Position numbers and translations under genes: made by a program
Source: Adiantum capillus-veneris
Lineage: Eukaryota > Streptophyta > Polypodiopsida > Polypodiales > Pteridaceae
DNA: 64,000 nt
Direction: 5' to 3'
Assembly (NCBI GenBank): GCA_014529385.2
Contig: CM043966.1
Span: 40,723,037 to 40,787,036 of the forward strand
In this document: positions 41,392 through 54,094 of the stretch, piece after piece
Position numbering within the stretch: the first letter of the stretch is position 1
Layout: each line of letters starts with the position of its first letter
Notes under the pieces: generated by a model
Databases searched by the model: none
Told to the model about the DNA's origin: nothing
The model's input: the letters and a program-made list of their open reading frames with translations, nothing else

Positions 41392-42659
41392 GATGTTGCC
41401 TTTAATAGACTCAAAGACCTCTTGTCCAGAAGTCCTGTCCTCATCAACCCTGACTAATTTACGCCTTAGCTCTTCTTTACCCGAGGAGGTCAATCAGAAA
41501 TTCAGGTAGACCCCTATTTTAGACCTCTTTTGCAAGAGATTCAAGCTTAGAACCCGAGGGAACACTTAACTAACTCTACCATAGCAGATGGTCTTCTTTA
41601 CTACTGGAAAGCTTCAGCCCTTAGATATTCCTCGGATGAAGTGGGAATGTCTTGAGTATGGACTTTGTTACAAGTCTTCCAAAGACAACTGGAAACTATG
41701 ATTCTGTTTTTGTAATAGTAGATAAGCTCACTACGGTAGCTCATCTAATTACACTCAAGCAGACAGCTACTGCCAACGACATACCCCAAGTATTTATCAA
41801 AGAGGTAGTAAGACTACATGGAATCCCTACAAGAATCATCACTGATCGGGATTCCAAATTTACTTCTAAGTTTTGGCAAGCCATGTTTCGATCTCTAGGT
41901 ACCCCATTGAATCTCAGCTCAGCATATCATCTGGAGACTGATGATCAAAATGAGCGAGTGAATCAAGTCATTGAAGATATGCTTCAAGCATACTACAACC
42001 GGCAGCACCAGCAATGGATCAAGTTTCTTCCCCTAGTTGAGTTTTCTTATAACTCTTCTCACCATCGCAGCCTCGGAATATCACCCTTTAAAGGCTTGTA
42101 TGGTAAAAAATGTTAGTCCCTCTTCGATTAGCCGACCCAGCTCTTCATGTTCCTGCCGCTAAGTCTACCTTGGAAGAGATGAATCATCAACTTCTAGTCA
42201 TTAGAGACAACCTGAAGAGACCTAGTGATAGGTAGAAGAGTTACGCTGATCTTCACCACTTTGCTAGAAGCTTTAGCGAAGGCGAACAAGCTTTCCTCGG
42301 AGTCAGACCCAAACGTAGCTCCTTAAAGCTAGAGAAATTCCATAAACTTGCCTTCAGATATTGTGGACCTTTTGGAATCCTTAGAAAGATAGGAGAACAA
42401 GCCTACGAGTTAGCCTTATCACCTCACATGCACATTCATAATGTTTTCATGTTAGCCTCTTAAGAAATATGTTGCTGACCCTCTACATGTTTTGATTTAT
42501 GATGACACCATTCTCGTCAATCAGGAAAAATTTCAAATGGAACCAGAACAAATTCTGGAAACTAAAGAGAAGCAACTGCGGCACAGGACACTTCAAGAAG
42601 TACTAATCAAGTGGAAGGGCTATCCGATTGAAGATGCTTCTTGGAAAGATTGGGACTAG
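41392..42659 (+). pseudogene. Array unit 2 integrase and chromodomain
   Basis: Same arrangement and same one-base frameshift as unit 1, plus a further stop (AAGCTTAGAAC near 41543) and a base loss near 41487. Integrase core frame 41652-42116. Confidence 0.8.
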
Positions 42660-43863
42660 CTAATTACTCAATTTTCAAGTTTTGGAGGATGATCACATGT
42701 AATTCATCTTTTGGTATCAAATCAATATCTCCCTTTTGTCCAAACCCTTGATCATATTTTTGGTTGGTTCTTTGGAACAACTTATAATTATTCTTCAAGA
42801 TATTGATGGCACTTTTGATGTAATTTTTATGCGGATGTAATCAATCGTCTTTTTTATGGAATTCAAGCATCTCTAGTCAGTCAATTCTTTTGAGATTCAT
42901 ATCGTCTATGGTGTTTTACAAGTCTAATTATTATGATATGTAAAATATCTGATTACCAAGTGAAACATGAGGTAGTAAGCTATAGACATAAGAGAAATAA
43001 GGATGAAGGAAATAAATTGGGTACACAAGGGAGGACATATTGCAAGATTAATTGAAAGATCAATACGAAATCCTTAAATGTCAAGAACATGATATCAATT
43101 GGATGATATCAATAGAGAAATGAGTCAACACTCAAAACATAAAAAGTTAAAGTTTGGTTAAGAATGGTAAGATTTTTACAAAATGTATTGAGGCTAGATA
43201 GAGAGCAAAGAGAAGAGATGATTTTCAGACCTCCCAAGAGAAACATAATCCGGTCACACCAAAGAAAAATACCTAGTTGAGTAAGATTACATTCAGTAAT
43301 TAAAGTAACCCTAGTCATTAAGACTTATTTATGATTAATACTTTTGAGTCAGTGCTAAAAATGGAAGAGAAGTGTATTATTCAAGGTCCATACCAGCTTC
43401 ACTGCCCTTTAATCTAAATACCCTAAAGTTACTGACCATCTTCAATCATAAGTTGGCCGAGGATTGAGTCTGACTAGTCTCTAAAGCATGTCCCGAGATG
43501 AGGACAACTCTTTCTTTTTGTTGGGGAGTTTGTAAGGTCCCTCCCTAAACCCTAGAGTCATCAGAACTTTTTCAGCCTAGAAAATAATTTAGAAAAAGCA
43601 AGACCGACAAAGAAGTCATACGGACAATGAGACTTTACTCTAGAATGAAAAGACAAGGATATTCTCGATAAGAAATTACGTTATCCCTATACTTTTTCAA
43701 AAATATTAAAATTATTTTTATACTTCTTTGTCAAAAGCCGCGTGGGAACTGATCTAGATCGAGAACTGGAAGAAAACGGGACTAATTTGATTGGAAGATA
43801 AAGTTAAAAGATAGGAATTGAGAAGAAATTCGGGTCCCATAAGTATTAAGAAGAGAATTGGGG
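42660..43863 (+). repeat. LTR-like region of array unit 2
   Basis: Equivalent of 38488-39690. Confidence 0.5.
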
Positions 43864-44030
43864 TCTCATTCTCTTCCACAAACTCTAGAATCTCCTTGCT
43901 ACAGGTACTTCTCTCCTCGCAGTATCCTTATTGCCTAAGGGCAACAATAGGGCTTGGGAGAGAAACTCTCTTCTTCTTCTCCTTTCACTTCTTTCACACC
44001 TTTATCTTTGAACATACTAATATATCATTG

Positions 44031-44255
44031 ATGAATAACCATAATCCACATAGAGATAATTTCTTTCAATTCCATTCAGTGCAATCGATTAGGGTCAACA
44101 TTTGGATTATTCGAAAGATTCACTTTTAGCAACGCATAGTGTTTCTATTTGGTCCTGAAAGGCTCAACGAAGTACTTCCCTCACCAGATCCCATCATACT
44201 ACCTATTATTGACTATGACTTCTCTTTTGATGTGAATGTGGTTATTTTATTATGA
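44031..44255 (+). pseudogene. Array unit 3 leader ORF A
   Basis: Carries the shared internal TAG. Overlaps ORF B as ATGA. Confidence 0.6.
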
Positions 44256-44469
44256 ATCAAGAGGATTTGTACTCACAACTAATCCCAATCGCTAGACAAA
44301 GACAAACATATACATTATAGTAAGCACAAAGCTACAGTTCCAAAGAGCAATCTGTAGCTTATTTGGACAACAAAGATTAAATATCATTAAATCATCCATT
44401 AACCCTTTTGTCCTACCCATGATACGATATGATCGTAATCTCGATGTTTTCATTTTTGTTTTGTTGTGA
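44252..44469 (+). pseudogene. Array unit 3 leader ORF B (frameshifted)
   Basis: One A is missing from the GACAAAACATATAC run, which shifts the frame after about 17 codons. Unit 4 has the same loss. Confidence 0.6.
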
Positions 44470-44878
44470 CTATCTTTCATGAGTTCTCTCCATCACGTGT
44501 GTGTTTGTAAGGAAAAGTGAGCGGCTTCTTTGGCTACATTTCCTCTTTATCTTTAGAAGCTATGTTATCTACATCTTAGCTCCTTCTCATAACCCTTGAG
44601 CTTCCTCACAAACTCTGACAACAAGAGGCCCGGTGCCTTCCTGTCAAGACTGCCAACTTCTTGACAACGGTGACTTATTCAAGAAGATAGCTTATTTAGA
44701 AAGATTTTCCATGACTCCAATATTATATTAGCAAATTTTTGGGGATGAAGATGTGTAAGAGATAAGTCAAGTTGAAAGTGTTAACAAGAATTTAAGTCGC
44801 AAAACGTATCCAAGAAGCTTCATCAATTACGTATTTTATTCGAGTTGACGACAACTCTTCTTTTTTTTTTTAGGAGAG

Positions 44879-46146
44879 ATGTTGCCTTTAATAGACTCAA
44901 AGACCTCTTGTCCAGAAGTCCTGTCCTCATCAACCCTGACTAATTTACGCCTTAGCTCTTCTTTACCCGAGGAAGTTCAATCAGAAATTCAGGTAGACCC
45001 CTATTTTAGACCTCTTTTGCAAAAGATTCAAGCTTAGAACACGAGGGAACACTTAACTAACTCTACCTTAGCAGATGGTCTTCTTTACTACTGGAAATCT
45101 TCAGCCCTTAGATATTCCTCGGATGAAGTGGGAATGTCTTGAGTATGGACTTTGTTACAAGTCTTCCAAAGACAACTGGAAACTATGATTCTGTTTTTGT
45201 GATAGTAGATAAGCTCACTACGGTAGCTCATCTAATTACAGTCAAGCAGACAGCTACTGCCAACGACATACCCCAAGTATTTATCAAAGAGGTAGTAAGA
45301 CTACATGGAATCCCTACAAGAATCATCACTGATCGGGATTCCAAATTTACTTCTATGTTTTGGCAAGCCATGTTTCGATCTCTAGGTACCCCACTGAATC
45401 TCAGCTCAGCATATCATCTGGAGACTGATGGTCAAAACGAGCGAGTGAATCAAGTCATTGAAGATATGCTTCAAGCATACTACAACCGGCAGCACCAGCA
45501 ATGGATCAAGTTTCTTCCCCTAGTTGAGTTTTCTTATAACTCTTCTCACCATCGCAGCCTCGGAATATCACCCTTTAAAGGCTTGTATGGTAAAAAATGT
45601 TAGTCCCTCTTCGATTAGCCGACCCAGCTCTTCATGTTCCTGCCGCTAAGTCTACCTTGGAAGAGATGAATCATCAACTTCTAGTCATTAGAGACAACCT
45701 GAAGAGACCTAGTGATAGGTAGAAGAGTTACGCTGATCTTCACCACTTTGCTAGAAGCTTTAGCGAAGGCGAACAAGCTTTCCTCGGAGTCAGACCCAAA
45801 CGTAGCTCCTTAAAGCTAGAGAAATTCCATAAACTTGCCTTCAGATATTGTGGACCTTTTGGAATCCTTAGAAAGATAGGAGAACAAGCCTACGAGTTAG
45901 CCTTATCACCTCACATGCACATTCATAATGTTTTCATGTTAGCCTCTTAAGAAATATGTTGCTGACCCTCTACATGTTTTGATTTATGATGACACCATTC
46001 TCGTCAATCAGGAAAAATTTCAAATGGAACCAGAACAAATTCTGGAAACTAAAGAGAAGCAACTGCGGCACAGGACACTTCAAGAAGTACTAATCAAGTG
46101 GAAGGGCTATCCGATTGAAGATGCTTCTTGGAAAGATTGGGACTAG
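44879..46146 (+). pseudogene. Array unit 3 integrase and chromodomain
   Basis: Integrase core frame 45139-45603, with TDGQNERVNQ (the ancestral G, where units 1 and 2 have D). Same upstream frameshift. Confidence 0.8.
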
Positions 46147-47350
46147 CTAATTACTCAATTTTCAAGTTTTGGAGGATGATCACATGTAATTCATCTTTTG
46201 GTATCAAATCAATATCTCCCTTTTGTCCAAACCCTTGATCATATTTTTGGTTGGTTCTTTGGAACAACTTATAATTATTCTTCAAGATATTGATGGCACT
46301 TTTGATGTAATTTTTATGCGGATGTAATCAATCGTCTTTTTTATGGAATTCAAGCATCTCTAGTCAGTCAATTCTTTTGAGATTCATATCGTCTATGGTG
46401 TTTTACAAGTCTAATTATTATGATATGTAAAATATCTGATTACCAAGTGAAACATGAGGTAGTAAGCTATAGACATAAGAGAAATAAGGATGAAGGAAAT
46501 AAATTGGGTACACAAGGGAGGACATATTGCAAGATTAATTGAAAGATCAATACGAAATCCTTAAATGTCAAGAACATGGTATCAATTGGATGATATCAAT
46601 AGAGAAATGAGTCAACACTCAAAACATAAAAAGTTAAAGTTTGGTTAAGAATGGTAAGATTTTTACAAAATGTATTGAGGCTAGATAGAGAGCAAAGAGA
46701 AGAGATGATTTTCAGACCTCCCAAGAGAAACATAATCCGGTCACACCAAAGAAAAATACCTAGTTGAGTAAGATTACATTCAGTAATTAAAGTAACCCTA
46801 GTCATTAAGACTTATTTATGATTAATACTTTTGAGTCAGTGCTAAAAATGGAAGAGAAGTGTATTATTCAAGGTCCATACCAGCTTCACTGCCCTTTAAT
46901 CTAAATACCCTAAAGTTACTGACCATCTTCAATCATAAGTTGGCCGAGGATTGAGTCTGACTAGTCTCTAAAGCATGTCCCGAGATGAGGACAGCTCTTT
47001 CTTTTTGTTGGGGAGTTTGTAAGGTCCCTCCCTAAACCCTAGAGTCATCAGAACTTTTTCAGCCTAGAAAATAATTTAGAAAAAGCAAGACCGACAAAGA
47101 AGTCATACGGACAATGAGACTTTACTCTAGAATGAAAAGACAAGGATATTCTCGATAAGAAATTACGTTATCCCTATACTTTTTCAAAAATATTAAAATT
47201 ATTTTTATACTTCTTTGTCAAAAGCCGCGTGGGAACTGATCTAGATCGAGAACTGGAAGAAAACGGGACTAATTTGATTGGAAGATAAAGTTAAAAGATA
47301 GGAATTGAGAAGAAATTCGGGTCCCATAAGTATTAAGAAGAGAATTGGGG
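46147..47350 (+). repeat. LTR-like region of array unit 3
   Basis: Equivalent of 38488-39690. Confidence 0.5.
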
Positions 47351-47517
47351 TCTCATTCTCTTCCACAAACTCTAGAATCTCCTTGCTACAGGTACTTCTC
47401 TCCTCGCAGTATCCTTATTGCCTAAGGGCAACAATAGGGCTTGGGAGAGAAACTCTCTTCTTCTTCTCCTTTCACTTCTTTCACACCTTTATCTTTGAAC
47501 ATACTAATATATCATTG

Positions 47518-47742
47518 ATGAATAACCATAATCCACATAGAGATAATTTCTTTCAATTCCATTCAGTGCAATCGATTAGGGTCAACATTTGGATTATTCG
47601 AAAGATTCACTTTTAGCAACGCATAGTGTTTCTATTTGGTCCTGAAAGGCTCAACGAAGTACTTCCCTCACCAGATCCCATCATACTACCTATTATTGAC
47701 TATGACTTCTCTTTTGATGTGAATGTGGTTATTTTATTATGA
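47518..47742 (+). pseudogene. Array unit 4 leader ORF A
   Basis: Same as unit 3. Confidence 0.6.
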
Positions 47743-47956
47743 ATCAAGAGGATTTGTACTCACAACTAATCCCAATCGCTAGACAAAGACAAACATATAC
47801 ATTATAGTAAGCACAAAGCTACAGTTCCAAAGAGCAATCTGTAGCTTATTTGGACAACAAAGATTAAATATCATTAAATCATCCATTAACCCTTTTGTCC
47901 TACCCATGATACGATATGATCGTAATCTCGATGTTTTCATTTTTGTTTTGTTGTGA
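47739..47956 (+). pseudogene. Array unit 4 leader ORF B (frameshifted)
   Basis: Same base loss as unit 3. Confidence 0.6.
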
Positions 47957-48365
47957 CTATCTTTCATGAGTTCTCTCCATCACGTGTGTGTTTGTAAGGA
48001 AAAGTGAGCGGCTTCTTTGGCTACATTTCCTCTTTATCTTTAGAAGCTATGTTATCTACATCTTAGCTCCTTCTCATAACCCTTGAGCTTCCTCACAAAC
48101 TCTGACAACAAGAGGCCCGGTGCCTTCCTGTCAAGACTGCCAACTTCTTGACAACGGTGACTTATTCAAGAAGATAGCTTATTTAGAAAGATTTTCCATG
48201 ACTCCAATATTATATTAGCAAATTTTTGGGGATGAAGATGTGTAAGAGATAAGTCAAGTTGAAAGTGTTAACAAGAATTTAAGTCGCAAAACGTATCCAA
48301 GAAGCTTCATCAATTACGTATTTTATTCGAGTTGACGACAACTCTTCTTTTTTTTTTTAGGAGAG

Positions 48366-49633
48366 ATGTTGCCTTTAATAGACTCAAAGACCTCTTGTCC
48401 AGAAGTCCTGTCCTCATCAACCCTGACTAATTTACGCCTTAGCTCTTCTTTACCCGAGGAAGTTCAATCAGAAATTCAGGTAGACCCCTATTTTAGACCT
48501 CTTTTGCAAAAGATTCAAGCTTAGAACACGAGGGAACACTTAACTAACTCTACCTTAGCAGATGGTCTTCTTTACTACTGGAAATCTTCAGCCCTTAGAT
48601 ATTCCTCGGATGAAGTGGGAATGTCTTGAGTATGGACTTTGTTACAAGTCTTCCAAAGACAACTGGAAACTATGATTCTGTTTTTGTGATAGTAGATAAG
48701 CTCACTACGGTAGCTCATCTAATTACAGTCAAGCAGACAGCTACTGCCAACGACATACCCCAAGTATTTATCAAAGAGGTAGTAAGACTACATGGAATCC
48801 CTACAAGAATCATCACTGATCGGGATTCCAAATTTACTTCTATGTTTTGGCAAGCCATGTTTCGATCTCTAGGTACCCCACTGAATCTCAGCTCAGCATA
48901 TCATCTGGAGACTGATGGTCAAAACGAGCGAGTGAATCAAGTCATTGAAGATATGCTTCAAGCATACTACAACCGGCAGCACCAGCAATGGATCAAGTTT
49001 CTTCCCCTAGTTGAGTTTTCTTATAACTCTTCTCACCATCGCAGCCTCGGAATATCACCCTTTAAAGGCTTGTATGGTAAAAAATGTTAGTCCCTCTTCG
49101 ATTAGCCGACCCAGCTCTTCATGTTCCTGCTGCTAAGTCTACCCTGGAAGAGATGAATCATCAACTTCTAGTCATTAGAGACAACCTGAAGAGACCTAGA
49201 GATAGGTAGAAGAGTTACGCTGATCTTCACCACTTTGCTAGAAGCTTTAGCGAAGGCGAACAAGCTTTCCTCGGAGTCAGACCCAAACGTAGCTCCTTAA
49301 AGCTAGAGAAATTCCATAAACTTGCCTTCAAATATTATGGACCTTTTGGAATCCTTAGAAAGATAGGAGAACAAGCCTACGAGTTAGCCTTATCACCTCA
49401 CATGCACATTCATAATGTTTTCATGTTAGCCTCTTAAGAAATATGTTGCTGACCCTCTACATGTTTTGATTTATGATGACACCATTCTCGTCAATCAGGA
49501 AGAATTTCAAATGGAACCAGAACAAATTCTGGAAACTAAAGAGAAGCAACTGCGGCACAGGACACTTCAAGAAGTACTAATCAAGTGGAAGGGCTATCCG
49601 ATTGAAGATGCTTCTTGGAAAGATTGGGACTAG
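48366..49633 (+). pseudogene. Array unit 4 integrase and chromodomain
   Basis: Integrase frame 48626-49090 encodes the same protein as unit 3. Differences appear only downstream (near 49130 and 49335). Confidence 0.8.
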
Positions 49634-50837
49634 CTAATTACTCAATTTTCAAGTTTTGGAGGATGATCACATGTAATTCATCTTTTGGTATCAAATCAAT
49701 ATCTCCCTTTTGTCCAAACCCTTGATCATATTTTTGGTTGGTTCTTTGGAACAACTTATAATTATTCTTCAAGATATTGATGGCACTTTTGATGTAATTT
49801 TTATGCGGATGTAATCAATCGTCTTTTTTATGGAATTCAAGCATCTCTAGTCAGTCAATTCTTTTGAGATTCATATCGTCTATGGTGTTTTACAAGTCTA
49901 ATTATTATGATATGTAAAATATCTGATTACCAAGTGAAACATGAGGTAGTAAGCTATAAACATAAGAGAAATAAGGATGAAGGAAATAAATTGGGTACAC
50001 AAGGGAGGACATATTGCAAGATTAATTGAAAGATCAATACGAAATCCTTAAATGTCAAGAACATGGTATCAATTGGATGATATCAATAGAGAAATGAGTC
50101 AACACTCAAAACATAAAAAGTTAAAGTTTGGTTAAGAATGGTAAGATTTTTACAAAATGTATTGAGGCTAGATAGAGAGCAAAGTGAAGAAATGATTTTC
50201 AGACCTCACAAGAGAAACATAATCCGGTCACACCAAAGAAAAATACCTAGTTGAGTAAGATTACATTCAGTAACTAAAGTAACCCCGGTCATTAAGACTT
50301 ATTTATGATTAATACTTTTGAGTCAGTGCTAAAAATGGAAGAGAAGTGTATTATTCAAGGTCCATACCAGCTTCACTGCCCTTTAATCTAAATACCCTAA
50401 AGTTACTGACCATCTTCAATCATAAGTTGGCCGAGGATTGAGTCTGACTAGTCTCTAAAGCATGTCCCGAGATGAGGACAGCTCTTTCTTTTTGTTGGGG
50501 AGTTTGTAAGGTCCCTCCCTAAACCCTAGAGTCATCAGAACTTTTTCAGCCTAGAAAATAATTTAGAAAAAGCAAGACCGACAAAGAAGTCATACGGACA
50601 ATGAGACTTTACTCTAGAATGAAAAGACAAGGATATTCTCGATAAGAAATTACGTTATCCCTATACTTTTTCAAAAATATTAAAATTATTTTTATACTTC
50701 TTTGTCAAAAGCCACGTGGGAACTGATCTAGATCGAGAATTGGCAGAAAACGGGACTAATTTGATTGGAAGATAAAGTTAAAAGATAGGAATTGAGAAGA
50801 AATTGGGGTCCCATAAGTATTAAGAAGAGAATTGGGG
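49634..50837 (+). repeat. LTR-like region of array unit 4
   Basis: Equivalent of 38488-39690, with slightly more differences than between units 2 and 3. Confidence 0.5.
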
Positions 50838-51005
50838 TCTCATTCTCTTCCACAAACTGTAGAATCTCCTTGCTATAGGTACTTCTCTCCCCGTAGTATC
50901 CTTGTTGCCTAAGGGCAACAATAGGGCTTGGGAGAGAAACTCTCTTCTTCTTCTCCTTTCACTTCTTTCACACCTTTATCTTTGAACATACTAAGTATAT
51001 CATTG

Positions 51006-51230
51006 ATGAATAACCATAATCCACATAGAGATAATTTCTTTCAATTCCATTCAGTGCAATCTATTAGGGTCAACATTTGGATTATTCGAAAGATTCACTT
51101 TTAGCAACGCATAGTGTTTCTATTTGGTCCTGAAAGGCTCAACGAAGTACTTCTCTCACCAGATCCCATCATACTACCTATTATTGACTATGACTTCTCT
51201 TTTGATGTGAATGTGGTTATTTTATTATGA
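51006..51230 (+). pseudogene. Array unit 5 leader ORF A
   Basis: Shared internal TAG. ATGA overlap with ORF B. Confidence 0.6.
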
Positions 51231-51445
51231 ATCAAGAGGATTTGTACTCACAACTAATCCCAATCGCTAGACAAAGACAAAACATATACATTATAGTAAG
51301 CACAAAGCTACAGTTCCAAAGAGCAATCTGTAGCTTATTTGGACAACAAAGATTAAATATCATTAAATCATCCATTAACCCTTTTGTCCTACCCATGATA
51401 CGATATGATCGTAATCTCGATGTTTTCATTTTTGTTTTGTTGTGA
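51227..51445 (+). CDS. Array unit 5 leader ORF B (72 aa)
   Basis: Protein identical to units 1 and 2. In this unit the leader is followed, 248 bp on, by a gag gene on the same strand. This is probably the original arrangement of the Tat-like element from which the leader came. Confidence 0.6.
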   Translation: MNQEDLYSQLIPIARQRQNIYIIVSTKLQFQRAICSLFGQQRLNIIKSSINPFVLPMIRYDRNLDVFIFVLL

Positions 51446-51646
51446 CTATCTTTCATGAGTTCTCTCCATCACGTGTGTGTTTGTAAGGAAAAGTGAGCGG
51501 CTTCTTTGGCTACATTTCTTCTTTATCTTTAGAAGCTATGTTATCTACATCTTAGCTCCTTCTCATAACCCTTGAGCTTCCTCACAAACTCTCAGAGCAA
51601 GAGGCCTGATGCCTTTGGCAAGACTGCCAACTTCTTGACATATTTT

Positions 51647-51661
51647 TGGTGAACCCGACGC
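51647..51661 (+). promoter_or_regulatory. Primer-binding-site-like sequence before gag
   Basis: TGGTGAACCCGACGC, starting with the TGG expected from tRNA CCA ends and lying 33 bp before the gag ATG. The tRNA is not identified. If real, leader ORFs A and B at 51006-51445 would lie outside the internal region, which conflicts with the layout at 55 kb. Confidence 0.3.
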
Positions 51662-51693
51662 GAAACTGTCAGGGTGAGAGTTTGTGCGTAACC

Positions 51694-52363
51694 ATGGGTG
51701 ATCATGTTGAGCAAGAGGGTATGCATTTTTACCCAGCAACAATGCAAATGTTTCAAGCATTTTCAATGTTCATGCAACAACAACATGCTTCTAAAAGAAG
51801 GGACATTTCAGCAACGAAGGCCATACAAGAGGTCGTCAACAGAATGGATCAGTTGAATGGCAAAGATATAACCAAGTACTTACGCGAGTATGTGAAAGAG
51901 ATGGAGCTGCATCGCGTGTCAGAAGGTGAGATGATTCAAAGCTTTGAGCTAGTTGTTGCTCCAAAAATTAGGGAGCATGTTAGGGAAATTAAAGATGGGC
52001 ATGGGAGAAATTGGGAAGAACTCAAAGTATCTTTAAAGGAGGAATATTTCATGGAGGACTCAGAGAGAGTGACCAAAAGTACATTCTTAGAATGGGTAGT
52101 CAAGCCAAAGCAAGGACTATCAATAAAAGAGCTACTTAGGGAATTTGAGCGGCGCTATGCACAACTCACCAGGACAGAAAGGGCCACACTAGATGCAGAG
52201 AAAATAGATCTTTTCTTACAATCCGCTGGTAAAGAGTTTCAAGAAAATTTGGAGCTTCTCCTTGAAGATAAAGATGTTGAGCAAGGACTAAAGACCGACT
52301 GGAATGAAGTTGAAGGTGTTGTCTCGTTGCTTGCCAAACAACAAAGAAGAAGGGACAAGATGG
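51694..52363 (+). pseudogene. gag: gag, truncated by Tat element insertion
   Basis: ATG 51694 lies in a good context (ACCATGG). The 223 codons before the break encode a Ty3/gypsy gag capsid-type protein: a hydrophilic N-terminus, then ITKYLREYVKEMELHRVSEG, LKEEYFMEDSERV, a long helical region and an arginine-rich end (KQQRRRDK). It is clearly diverged from both other gag proteins in the window. The 5' LTR of the next element begins at 52364 and destroys it. Its remainder must lie beyond the right edge if the insertion is simple. Confidence 0.75.
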
Positions 52364-54085
52364 TGATAGCCATTTTTCGGCTCTTTGTAATTGCCACAAT
52401 GAGTTACCTCACCCTACCAAAATCACCCAAACACTGTGGCTATCCCTACCATTTCACTGTACATAGGCGTGCGTGAGTCACGGGACTTTTCCCATATCTT
52501 CTTCAAAAACCCTCAATTAGCTAGTCATTGGGCTAGTTGAGCCAAAAAAATAAAAAATAAAAAATAAAAATAAATAAAAAATATAAGTATATTATGGCCC
52601 ATGCATATGTAAATATTTCTTTGTATATAGGGCCTAAATAAAAGATTTTTTCATAATTATTTTGGTATTTATTTAAATATTTCTACCTAGGTGTGTGTTA
52701 TTTATGCTCTGTACATTGCCTCACCATTACCACAATTTTTTCTTACCATTTTTCATACTCTTTATTCCATATAGAAATATTTTCATGTAAGCTTCTCTTA
52801 TATTTTGTGTAACTCCATCCCAACAAAAATCCAAAAAAACTAGTTCTATTTATGTGTATATTTTTTTCACTATTGTGATTTTTTCCTTCCTACATATATT
52901 CTCTATTACTCTCATAAATTAGACCACCAAAAATATTCATCTTTTTATGGTAGACTTATAATGAGAGAGATTTATTTTGATCCCTTTATATTTTTCCACC
53001 TATATTATTTATATTTGACATGTACATATTTTTTAGACCCTTCAATATTTGATTTTCTTAGTTGTACTATTCACTTATATCCTAATCTCAACAATATCTT
53101 CAATTATAGACCTACCAAATAAGGTCAAGGGTAGGTGGCATGCATACATGCACTATGGAGGGCTCACTCTTGGAGGTATTCAAAAGAATCATCCAAAGAA
53201 GGACCCCACAAGGACCTTGCAGTGGGAAAAAACGGTCGGTTTTGCTGAATTTTTAAAGTTCACTTGCTCTCCGAATTTGAAAAGGTGATACAAACAAAAG
53301 TTGTAGCTCGTGGGCTGAACTTTTGCTTCAAATTTTTTCATATTTTTTTGAGCTACGAGCTGTGAGCTATGATTTTTTTAGTGGACCCCAGTTTTCCCAT
53401 GCTATGCAGCCACACTCTCTCTTCCACTTTATCATTTTCCTCTTTCACACACACTTCTCCACTCATCATCCCCATCTTTCTCACCACTCCTCTCTGCACA
53501 CTACTCACCTTCTCCTCAACCTTGAAGAATAAGAGAAACCATGGTGAACTCATACCTCCCACACACAATTCCATTCAAAAATTGACCACCTAGTCTCATT
53601 TTTCCTCCTCCAATTTACCCATATCTATAAAAAAACCACAAAATTCATCCTCTTCTCTTAAAAGACAGCATCATGGTGGTTGATTACTCAGCTTCAATTA
53701 CCTTGTCTCTCAAGGAAGGTCAAGAGTGGAGAAGAAATGTACCGTCAAAGCTAGTGGACCGTCAACAAGCGTCAAAATCGGCCCTACTCAAGGCACTTGG
53801 AGCATCAACCTTGTAAGAAAGCCACCTTTTCTTACCTCTTAAGAGTTTTTTTCTTCCTTATTTGTATCCTACATGGATACTCCCATTGTAAATATCCAAT
53901 TCCCTTTGTAAATTAATACTAACTCTACTAACACTAACCCACTATGAAAAGTCCTATCACCTCCATTTCTCTCCTCTCTCTTTCCTCACCAACTTCTTGA
54001 TAATTCCAAGCAAAAGAAATTAGATAAATTGCTGAAAATCTAACCCAACCATGGTTAGAAGAGTAACCCTAGCCTTCAAAATTGC

Positions 54086-54094
54086 TATAAAAGG
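54086..54094 (+). promoter_or_regulatory. TATA box of Tat 5' LTR
   Basis: TATAAAAGG in a GC-flanked context, repeated in the 3' LTR at 63784-63792. Transcription would start about 30 bp downstream, close to CAAAGGGGGGGCCAT (54110-54124). Confidence 0.7.

Larger units (their letters stand above)
36178..51640 (+). repeat. Tandem array of about 3487-bp chimeric retroelement units
   Basis: Each unit starts at a TCTCATTCTCTTCC junction: 36178, 40376, 43864, 47351 and 50838 (last unit partial, ending about 51640). Spacing is 3488, 3487 and 3487 bp for units 2 to 5. Unit 1 is longer because of a 685-bp internal duplication (39299-39983 and 39984-40668). Unit order: leader ORFs A and B, a non-coding stretch, a chromovirus pol 3' end (integrase and chromodomain), and an LTR-like region. 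Units 3 and 4 are nearly identical. Confidence 0.95.

Noticed and set aside
36178-51640. CRISPR-like or bacterial repeat array
   Set aside because: Units are 3.5 kb with retroelement coding content, and the DNA is plant-like.
53323-53593. Short ORFs in the Tat LTR (repeated near 63021-63291)
   Set aside because: They overlap each other on both strands inside an AT/CT-rich LTR and show no conserved protein pattern.
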